From Verrucomicrobiaceae bacterium (GTDB taxonomy: Bacteria > Verrucomicrobiota > Verrucomicrobiia > Verrucomicrobiales > Verrucomicrobiaceae): a DNA stretch of 64,000 nt. The DNA is taken from positions 1 through 64,000 of the forward strand of contig JAEUHJ010000045.1 in assembly GCA_016795375.1 (NCBI GenBank). The letters run 5' to 3'. The notes beneath the pieces are model-generated. The model did no database searches and was not told where the DNA came from. It saw only the letters and a program-made list of their open reading frames with translations. Made by a program: the position numbers and the translations under genes. Positions 33,178 through 39,471 of this stretch are shown one piece after another (within the stretch, counting starts at the first letter, position 1; each line of letters starts with the position of its first letter).

Positions 33178-33654
33178 TTGAAACGCGTTCTTTTTGTCTG
33201 CACCGGAAACACCTGCCGCAGCCCCATGGCAGAGGCGCTTTTTCGTGACCTAGTGAAGGGCCGTTCTGACTATGAGGTGGACAGCGCCGGTGTCGCCGCC
33301 GCCGCCGGCATGCCCACCAGCAAGCACGCCGTCGCCATTTTGCGTGAGAAAGGACTGCCTTGCGCCGGCTCCGCCAGCCGCAGGCTCAGCGCGGAAATGC
33401 TCCGTGCCGCGACCCATGTGTTCGTCATGTCCGATCATCACATCACCGCCATCGAGGGGGCGTTCCCCGGACATGCGGGCAAAGTTTACCTCGTGTCTGA
33501 ATTCGCCGCTGATGACGCGCTGCGCGGCAGGGATGTCTCCGACCCCTTCGGTCAGGGGCGTGCCGCGTATGAGGAGACACTGGGCGATCTGGAAAAAATG
33601 CTTCCCAGCCTGCTTGCCTTCATCGACAAAACCTGGAAAGACACCGCTTCTTGA
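33178..33654 (+). CDS. Low-molecular-weight protein-tyrosine-phosphatase family protein
   Basis: 158 residues, TTG start directly before KRVLFVCTGNTCRSPMAEA. The P-loop is C8-x5-R14-S, followed by the family's MAEALF helix, and the general acid is the aspartate of DVSDPFGQG near 120-128. The family dephosphorylates tyrosine or acts as arsenate reductase; lengths and motifs fit the Wzb/YwlE type. It sits next to a Ser/Thr kinase gene and only 3 bp before the RpiB-GlyA gene, as the YwlE and RpiB genes are neighbours in many Gram-positive genomes. It could be an arginine phosphatase-like enzyme. Confidence 0.9.
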   Translation: MKRVLFVCTGNTCRSPMAEALFRDLVKGRSDYEVDSAGVAAAAGMPTSKHAVAILREKGLPCAGSASRRLSAEMLRAATHVFVMSDHHITAIEGAFPGHAGKVYLVSEFAADDALRGRDVSDPFGQGRAAYEETLGDLEKMLPSLLAFIDKTWKDTAS

Positions 33655-33657
33655 ATC

Positions 33658-35352
33658 ATGTCCCATCCTGATCTTCCACGCACTCTCGCCATCGGTTCCG
33701 ATCACGGCGGCCTCGTGCTCAAAAATGCCGTCGCCGCGCATTTGAAGGCCGCAGGATTTGCAGTCGAGGACGTCGGCACGCACACGATGGACAGCGTGGA
33801 CTACCCGGACTTCGCGGAGATGGTCAGCGAGCGTGTTTTGGACGGCCGCGCGGACGCGGGCATCCTCGTTTGCACCACCGGCATCGGCGTCAGCATCGCC
33901 GCGAACCGCCACGCCGGCATCCAGGCCTCCCTCGTGCACGATGTGGCGACCGCCAGGATCACCCGCGAGCACAATGCCTCGAACATTCTCTGCCTCGCAG
34001 GCAAAACCACGCCCGAAGCCACCGCGAACGCCATCGCGGACGCCTGGCTCGTCACCCCCTTTGCTGGAGGCCGTCATGGCCGCCGCGTCGATAAAATGAA
34101 CACCCAAGCCCACCCCCTCAGCATCCTCGCCTCCGCCGATCCCGCCGTCGCCCACATCATCCAGGGCGAGCAGCACCGCCAGCAGGACCACATCGAGCTC
34201 ATCGCGAGCGAAAATTTCACTTCTCGCGCCGTGATGGCGGCTCAAGGCAGCTGCCTCACGAACAAATACGCCGAAGGTTACCCAGCGAAGCGCTGGTATG
34301 GCGGCTGCGAAGAGGTCGATAAGGTCGAGCAGCTCGCCATCGACCGCGCGTGCGAGCTCTTTGGCGCGAAATTCGCCAACGTGCAGCCGCATTCCGGCTC
34401 GCAGGCGAATGCGGCGGTCTATTTCAGCGTGCTCCAGCCCGGCGACAAAGTGCTCGGCATGAACCTCGCCCACGGCGGTCATCTCACCCATGGCAACCCC
34501 GCCAACTTCAGCGGCCGTTTTTACCAGTTCTGTCAATACGGCGTCAGCGCCAGCGACGAGCGCATCAACTACGACGAGCTCGCCGAAGTCGCCCTGCGTG
34601 AAAAACCAAAGATGATCACCGCCGGTGCCAGCGCCTATCCGCGCATCATCGACTTCAAAAAGATGAGCGAGATCGCCAAGAGCGTCGGCGCGTATCTGTT
34701 CGTCGATATGGCCCACATCGCCGGCCTCGTCGCCGGTGGCGCGCATCCCTCGCCGATGGAATACGCCGACTTCGTCACCACCACGACGCACAAAAGCCTG
34801 CGCGGCCCTCGTGGCGGCATGATCCTCACCAACAACGAAGACCTCTTCAAAAAGATTCAGAGCCAGGTCTTCCCCGGCGTGCAGGGCGGCCCGCTCATGC
34901 ACGTCATCGCCGCCAAGGCCGTCTGCCTCGGCGAGTGCCTCAAGCCTGACTTCAAAGCCTACACCGCCCAGGTCGTCAAAAACGCCCAGGCGCTCGCTGC
35001 GGCGCTCATGGCCCTCGGCTACCGCATCACCAGCGGCGGCACGGACAATCACCTCATGCTCGTCGATCTCCGCCCGCAGGGCCTCAACGGCAAAATCGCC
35101 AGCGAGACTCTCGATAAAGCCGCCATCACCGTGAACAAAAACGGTATCCCCTTCGACACTGAGAAGATCACCCTCGGCGGTGGCATCCGCGTCGGCACCC
35201 CCGCCGTGACCACTCGCGGCATGAAAGAAGCCGAGATGAGCCAAATCGCCGCCTGGATCGACCGCGCCCTCAAGAACCGCGAAAACGACACCGTGCTCGC
35301 GGAGATCCGCAAAGAAGTCAGCGAGACGAACCAGCGTTTCCCGCTGCCTTGA
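33658..35352 (+). CDS. Fused ribose-5-phosphate isomerase B and serine hydroxymethyltransferase
   Basis: 564 residues in one open frame. Residues 1-146 are Rpi[27 protein letters not shown] near 81 and ending [10 protein letters not shown], the usual RpiB C-terminus. Residues 147-564 are Gly[31 protein letters not shown], and the pyridoxal-phosphate lysine in [14 protein letters not shown]. The junction is K-M-N-T; the M (ATG at 34096) would be a normal GlyA start, so GlyA could also be made alone by internal initiation. RpiB and GlyA are usually separate, adjacent genes. No stop codon separates them here. The pathways are the pentose phosphate pathway and serine-glycine/one-carbon metabolism. 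Confidence 0.95.
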   Translation: MSHPDLPRTLAIGSDHGGLVLKNAVAAHLKAAGFAVEDVGTHTMDSVDYPDFAEMVSERVLDGRADAGILVCTTGIGVSIAANRHAGIQASLVHDVATARITREHNASNILCLAGKTTPEATANAIADAWLVTPFAGGRHGRRVDKMNTQAHPLSILASADPAVAHIIQGEQHRQQDHIELIASENFTSRAVMAAQGSCLTNKYAEGYPAKRWYGGCEEVDKVEQLAIDRACELFGAKFANVQPHSGSQANAAVYFSVLQPGDKVLGMNLAHGGHLTHGNPANFSGRFYQFCQYGVSASDERINYDELAEVALREKPKMITAGASAYPRIIDFKKMSEIAKSVGAYLFVDMAHIAGLVAGGAHPSPMEYADFVTTTTHKSLRGPRGGMILTNNEDLFKKIQSQVFPGVQGGPLMHVIAAKAVCLGECLKPDFKAYTAQVVKNAQALAAALMALGYRITSGGTDNHLMLVDLRPQGLNGKIASETLDKAAITVNKNGIPFDTEKITLGGGIRVGTPAVTTRGMKEAEMSQIAAWIDRALKNRENDTVLAEIRKEVSETNQRFPLP

Positions 35353-36237
35353 TCAGCTTTTCCGTTCGGACGGCTTCCAATCTCCCGCCTTCGTCTCGCG
35401 AATGTCCAGCGCCGCGATGCCGGGACGTGTGAATTCGATGCGGCGCTGCTTGTAGAGCGCGCCGAGCGCCTGTTTGAATGCCTTCTTGCTCGCATCAAAG
35501 GCGCTGCGGATTTTTTCAGGTGGTGTGTCGTCGTCAAAGTCGAGCCGACCGCCGTTGTTTTTGAGCGCTTCGAGAATCCGATCCGTCAGGGAGGCGACAC
35601 GTTGATAGCCGGAGGCATCCAGGCTGAGGTCGATCTTCCCGCCAGGATGAATCGCGCCGATGAAGCCTTTCACCTGCTGTCCGATTTGCAATAGCGCGCC
35701 GACATTCGAGTGATACAGCAGGCCAGGGTGAGTGCCTTCGATGATCGCATTGTAACCCAGCGGCGTCCGGGCGGTGATCAGAAGCGAGACGGCCTGCGCC
35801 GGTTTGAACGGCGGTCGTTCGCGGCTCAGATGGCGGTTCAGTCGTGTCGTTGCGATGATGCGGTCGGTTTTTTCATCCAGCAGGATGTAGGCGACCACTT
35901 TGTCGCCCACCGCGACCTGGTCTGCCTGTTCGCGAAATGGCAGCAGCAGGTCCTTCAGCAGGCCCCAATGCAGGAATGCGCCGATGTTGCGGTTCACACT
36001 GACGACTTCCAGCGTCGCAAACTCGCCCACCGTGGCAAATGGCTTCTCCGTGGTGGCGACCAGGCGGTCTTCCGAATCGCGATACACGAAAACGTCCAGC
36101 GCATCGCCGATGCTCGTGCCTTTCGGGATGTAGCGGTTCGGCAGCAGGATTTCCCCATGCTCGCCACCATCCAGATAAACACCATGCGGTGTGCTGTGAA
36201 GGACGGTGAGGGAGTTCTGTCTGCCGATCTGCGCCAT
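35353..36237 (-). CDS. CvfB-family S1 RNA-binding protein
   Basis: 294 residues from the ATG at 36237; the 23 upstream in-frame codons are not family-like. CvfB proteins contain S1 domains plus a winged helix and influence virulence-factor expression in Staphylococcus. Visible features: GVYLDGGEHGEILLPNRYIP and GAFLHWGLLKDLLLPF in S1 repeats, ANLxRxL-like TTRLNRHL near 120, a third S1 (HPGLLYHSNVG) and the C-terminal winged-helix segment SKKAFKQALGALYKQRRIEF. It converges with the RpiB-GlyA gene, with adjacent stops. Confidence 0.9.
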   Translation of the reverse strand: MAQIGRQNSLTVLHSTPHGVYLDGGEHGEILLPNRYIPKGTSIGDALDVFVYRDSEDRLVATTEKPFATVGEFATLEVVSVNRNIGAFLHWGLLKDLLLPFREQADQVAVGDKVVAYILLDEKTDRIIATTRLNRHLSRERPPFKPAQAVSLLITARTPLGYNAIIEGTHPGLLYHSNVGALLQIGQQVKGFIGAIHPGGKIDLSLDASGYQRVASLTDRILEALKNNGGRLDFDDDTPPEKIRSAFDASKKAFKQALGALYKQRRIEFTRPGIAALDIRETKAGDWKPSERKS

Positions 36238-36307
36238 GATCCGCAGACTAGGCTGTGTTTGGACCAAGGCGAGCACGTTGTTCACGCTAAAGTGTGAACA
36301 ACGCACC

Positions 36308-37531
36308 TCAACGCGGCTGCTGCATCTTCATCACGACCAGTTTCTCCGCATCTCGCGCGTACAACAGGCCGTTGGAGAACGCCGCGTGGCTGCGATGCCC
36401 GGCGCGGGTGATCTGGCTGCGACGCAGCAGATCGAATTTCTCCGGCGTGGCCTGGAAGATCCACAGCTCGCCGGATTCGGCGTGCAGCAGCAGTTTGTCG
36501 CCGACGAGGATCAGCGTGCCGCCGGGGATGCGATCGGGCGCTTCCCACATGACTTTGCCATCCGCCACGCGGACGCAACGCAGATTCATGCCGCTCTCCT
36601 GCCTGCCATGCAGGCCATAGACGTGGCCGTCGTGATGAACCGGCGTGGTGTAGTGACAGTCGAGCGTGTCGGGCTTCTTCCACACGTTGACCAGCTTGCT
36701 CCCGGCCTTGTTCCATTGCCAGAGGCCGACTCCAACATCGTAGGCGGCGGAGAACAGCAGTTTTCCACCGCCGCAGGCCACTGGAGCGGCCGCGTTGACC
36801 GAGGCGTCGATTCCGGCGCGGAAGGATTCCGCTGCCAGGAGCCGACCGGTGCTGTTTTGCATGATCGCAACGCCGGCGCGCGTGAAAAAAACGCCGGTGT
36901 CAGGATCATCAGGCATCACAATGGGCGAGGAGTAGCCGGCTTCGTCATCCGAGGCTTTCCAGAGGAGTTTTCCCCTCACCACATCGAGGGCGATGATGCC
37001 AGCCCCGTCTTTGCCGCCGACATTGAGCAGCACTTTGCCTTCGGAAACGAGCGGGGAACAGGCGCGGCCGAAAAACCCCTGCGGTGACTCAATCTCGGCC
37101 ACGGTGTCGTAGCTCCACAGCAACTTGCCTGATTCAAAATCGAGCGCCTGCATGATGCCTTCCGGGCCGTGCGTGATGATTTTGCCGTCCGTGACGCAGG
37201 GCGTTGCGCGCGGGCCGTTGTCGAAGCCGAAGCTGTCGCGGTAGTCCGTCTTGTAACTCTGCTTCCACAGCGGCCTGCCATCGGCGGCGTCGAGCGCCTC
37301 GGTGATCATTTCGTCGTTCTGGCGATGAAACACGATGACATGCTTCTTCACCACGACCGGCCCGGCGTGGCCGCTGCCGAGCTTGCGGTTCCAGAGGATT
37401 TCCGGATCCGTGGCGCCGGTGAGAGCCGCCTCGCCCTGCGCGGTGCAGTTGCGTTGGGGGCCGAGGAACTGCGGCCAGTCGCCGGCGTGAAGCATTCCTG
37501 TGATGAGAAGAACCAGAACGAACGTGCGCAT
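36308..37531 (-). CDS. Secreted PQQ-like beta-propeller protein
   Basis: 407 residues from the ATG at 37531. Signal peptide MRTFVLVLLITGMLHAGDWP. PQQ-like (YfgL-type) blades repeat the pattern W(K/D)xxxGKLLW: LDAADGRPLWKQSY, LDFESGKLLWSYDT, LDVVRGKLLWKASD. The D-W-P-Q-F-L-G-P start is typical of PVC outer-membrane or periplasmic PQQ-like proteins. It is probably structural or a ligand binder rather than a quinoprotein dehydrogenase, since it lacks the dehydrogenase active-site segments. It starts 15 bp downstream of the tsaD stop, so it may be in the tsaD operon. Confidence 0.85.
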   Translation of the reverse strand: MRTFVLVLLITGMLHAGDWPQFLGPQRNCTAQGEAALTGATDPEILWNRKLGSGHAGPVVVKKHVIVFHRQNDEMITEALDAADGRPLWKQSYKTDYRDSFGFDNGPRATPCVTDGKIITHGPEGIMQALDFESGKLLWSYDTVAEIESPQGFFGRACSPLVSEGKVLLNVGGKDGAGIIALDVVRGKLLWKASDDEAGYSSPIVMPDDPDTGVFFTRAGVAIMQNSTGRLLAAESFRAGIDASVNAAAPVACGGGKLLFSAAYDVGVGLWQWNKAGSKLVNVWKKPDTLDCHYTTPVHHDGHVYGLHGRQESGMNLRCVRVADGKVMWEAPDRIPGGTLILVGDKLLLHAESGELWIFQATPEKFDLLRRSQITRAGHRSHAAFSNGLLYARDAEKLVVMKMQQPR

Positions 37532-37545
37532 GAGAATGGGGGGAT

Positions 37546-38586
37546 TCAGCCGGCCAGCGGGAGATTGGGATCCACATCCGCCTCCAGTGGCGAGGTGTGG
37601 CCGGCATTGAAGCGTTGCACGGCTGCGAAGGCGATCATGCCCGCATTGTCGGTGCAAAGATCGGGCCGTGCGAGCAGCAGTTGCAGTCCTTCTCTGGCGC
37701 AGCGCGCAGTCAGGGCGTCGCGCAGGCCGCGGTTGCAGCTCACGCCACCGCTGACGGTGACGAGCGGCTCGTCGCTGCGTTTCGCCGAGAGCACGAGCTT
37801 TTCCACCAGCACCTCGATGATCGCAGTCTGCACGCTGGCACTGAGGTCAGCGAGCGTTTGCGCGTTCTTCAAATCGAGCTTTGGCAGTTCGTAGAGTACA
37901 GCCGTCTTCAGTCCGCTGAAGCTGAACTCCAGGCTCCTGCCATCGAGGAAGCTGCGTGGAAACGCGAACGCCTGCGGATCGCCCTGTCGCGCGAGTTTGT
38001 CGATCTCCGGGCCGCCGGGGTAGGGGAGGCCGATCATTTTTGCCACTTTGTCGAAGGCCTCCCCAGCCGCGTCATCGCGTGTGCGTCCGAGCAATTCATA
38101 CCGCCCGATGCCATGCACGCGCACGAGCATGGTGTGGCCGCCGCTGACGATGAGGGCGACGCAAGGGCGCACGGGGCCGGTGCCATTCATGAAAGGCGAG
38201 AGCAGATGGCCCTCCATGTGATTCACGGCGAGAAACGGCTTGTTCTCCGCCAGGGCGAGAGCCTTGGCCAGCGACGTGCCAATCAGCAGCGAGCTGACGA
38301 GACCCGGGCCGCTCGTGGCTGCGAATGCGGCCATGTCGCCCAGTGTTTTGCCCGCATCCGCCAGAACCTGCCGCACCAACGGCCGCGCATGCAGGATGTG
38401 GTTTCTCGAGGCCACTTCCGGGACGACGCCGCCATACTGGCGGTGAATGTCGATTTGCGAGGCGATGCGGCTGGCGATCAACTCGCCTTCCAGTGTACAG
38501 ATCGCGGCGGCGGTCTCGTCGCAGGAGGATTCGAGGGCGAGCAGGCACGACTGGCCGCTGGATGCTGGATGCTGGATGCTGGACAT
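37546..38586 (-). CDS. tsaD: tRNA N6-threonylcarbamoyladenosine transferase
   Basis: 346 residues from the ATG at 38586. TsaD transfers the threonylcarbamoyl group to A37 of tRNAs reading ANN codons. ASKHA-fold features: LALESSCDETAAAI at the N-terminus, VNHMEGHLLSPF (iron-binding histidines) near 117, VSGGHTMLV near 142, and VSGGVSCNRGLRDAL near 279. The first 13 residues (MSSIQHPASSGQS) are not part of the family; they are encoded by the heptamer repeat, so the conserved start LALESS comes about 10 residues later than usual. The PQQ-like gene follows. Confidence 0.96.
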   Translation of the reverse strand: MSSIQHPASSGQSCLLALESSCDETAAAICTLEGELIASRIASQIDIHRQYGGVVPEVASRNHILHARPLVRQVLADAGKTLGDMAAFAATSGPGLVSSLLIGTSLAKALALAENKPFLAVNHMEGHLLSPFMNGTGPVRPCVALIVSGGHTMLVRVHGIGRYELLGRTRDDAAGEAFDKVAKMIGLPYPGGPEIDKLARQGDPQAFAFPRSFLDGRSLEFSFSGLKTAVLYELPKLDLKNAQTLADLSASVQTAIIEVLVEKLVLSAKRSDEPLVTVSGGVSCNRGLRDALTARCAREGLQLLLARPDLCTDNAGMIAFAAVQRFNAGHTSPLEADVDPNLPLAG

Positions 38587-38641
38587 CGAATGGATAACGG
38601 GGACCACCATGATGAGAGCAGATCAAGTATCCAGCGGCCAA
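38551..38641. repeat. Inverted heptamer-repeat element, site C
   Basis: Left arm 38551-38585: CTGGCCG, then CTGGATG three times, then CTGGACA in strict 7-bp steps. A short inverted arm at 38629-38641 (ATCCAGCGGCCAA) matches the left arm CTGGCCGCTGGAT at 12 of 13 positions. The left arm encodes SSIQHPASS of the TsaD N-terminus. This word family differs from sites A and B but has the same 7-bp period and inverted layout. Confidence 0.82.
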
Positions 38642-38642
38642 C

Positions 38643-38682
38643 AAAAAAGCCGCCGTCCCCCGGTTGGGCGGGGAACGGCGGC
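38643..38682 (-). terminator. Intrinsic terminator of the Cys-rich lipoprotein gene
   Basis: On the minus strand GCCGCCGTTCCCC and GGGGGACGGCGGC form a strong stem (38649-38682) followed by TTTTTT (38643-38648). It lies 22 bp after the stop of the small gene at 38705 and insulates tsaD from it. Confidence 0.85.
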
Positions 38683-38704
38683 GTGGATTCAGTTTCCTGG
38701 CCGA

Positions 38705-38857
38705 CTAGTGCTTGTGCCCGTCCTTGCAGCAGGCCTTGCTGTCTTTCGAGCAGCAGGCTTTTGCCTTGGAGTCGCACGTCGCGCAGTCCTTCTTCGTCGC
38801 GCAGGATGCGAGAAGCATCGAGGACGCGGCGAGGAGGATGGTGGCAAGACGGATCAT
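38705..38857 (-). CDS. Tiny cysteine-rich lipoprotein
   Basis: 50 residues. Signal MIRLATILLAASSMLLASC with lipobox cysteine at 19. The mature 31 residues contain six cysteines, as one C-x2-C (DCATC) and two CC pairs (KACCSKD and KACCKD), and end in DGHKH. This looks like a metal-binding or disulfide-rich envelope peptide. It has its own strong terminator. I do not recognise the family; the lipobox, terminator and regular Cys pattern make it convincing. Confidence 0.72.
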   Translation of the reverse strand: MIRLATILLAASSMLLASCATKKDCATCDSKAKACCSKDSKACCKDGHKH

Positions 38858-38909
38858 GTCAGTGAGCAATGGTAAGGTTGGATGCCGCCCGCATGTGGCG
38901 GCTGGTCAC

Positions 38910-39011
38910 TTACTTGCCGACGACCGGGGGCGGCGGGGGCGGAGGAGGGGTCTGCTGGCAGGAGCTGAGCACGGCGGAGGCCGCGATGAGGGTGAGGATA
39001 GCGATTTTCAT
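38910..39011 (-). CDS. Tiny proline-rich lipoprotein
   Basis: 33 residues. Signal MKIAILTLIAASAVLSSC with lipobox cysteine at 18, then QQT, eight prolines and VVGK. Small lipoproteins with a Pro-rich stub are common in Gram-negative genomes and easily missed. It is on the same strand and upstream of the Cys-rich lipoprotein. The function is unknown. The 192-bp region upstream (39012-39203) has nothing else I recognise. Confidence 0.55.
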   Translation of the reverse strand: MKIAILTLIAASAVLSSCQQTPPPPPPPPVVGK

Positions 39012-39203
39012 GTGTGTGGGTGTTAACCAGTTTGTGTTAGGTTCCCATCCACCAGACTCCTGGCAGCGGGATTTTTCGAGAGTAACGACAACTTCTGTTT
39101 TTGCAAACATCCAAATGCAATCTCTGCGAAAACCCGTAAATGACGCGGACATGCTGAAAAACTTGAGATTGCCAGAATGTCAGGCGGTCAAGCGTGCCGG
39201 CAC

Positions 39204-39401
39204 TCACCCCAGCGGGCCTCCATCACCGAGTCCGTAAGCCGTCCCCGTCACCGCCCCATCCGTCTCCTCGAAATAGATGCGCAACGGACGGCAGCACACC
39301 TCGCAGTCGTAGTCCACGTCACATGGAACTTCGTCAAGCGACGGCGCGGGAACCGTGAATTCCTGGAAACAACTCGGACAGGTGACGGGTGTCGTGTGCA
39401 T
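39204..39401 (-). CDS. CPXCG motif-containing cysteine-rich protein
   Basis: 65 residues. Cysteines occur as TCPSC near residues 7-11, a lone C near 27 and DCEVCCRP near 32-39, matching the CPXCG family of small presumed zinc-ribbon proteins (CPxC ... D-Y-x-C-x-x-C-C-x-P). These are found in diverse Gram-negative bacteria without a known function. It is cytoplasmic, with no signal peptide. The start is 10 bp from the REPIN-like element. Confidence 0.85.
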   Translation of the reverse strand: MHTTPVTCPSCFQEFTVPAPSLDEVPCDVDYDCEVCCRPLRIYFEETDGAVTGTAYGLGDGGPLG

Positions 39402-39410
39402 GAGTGGGGG

Positions 39411-39471
39411 AAGTAGTCCAGTTGCTTCGCAACTGGATCATGGAGCTTGTTGCGAAGCAACAAGACTACTT
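39411..39471. repeat. REPIN-like element (two inverted REP-type hairpins with GTAG ends)
   Basis: 61 bp. Outer arms AAGTAGTC (39411-39418) and GACTACTT (39464-39471) are perfect inverted repeats containing GTAG. Each half has a hairpin: CCAGTTGC-TTC-GCAACTGG (39418-39436) and CTTGTTGC-GAA-GCAACAAG (39446-39464). The halves are inverted copies of each other (shared GTTGCTTCGCAAC). This is the architecture of REP doublets mobilised by RAYT (TnpA-REP) transposases. The right end supplies the TAG stop of the GSDH gene. I saw no second copy and no RAYT gene in the window. Confidence 0.75.

Noticed and set aside
33250-35244. 664-residue minus-strand open frame
   Set aside because: Antisense to the phosphatase and RpiB-GlyA genes, which have complete catalytic motifs; composition is typical of a shadow frame.
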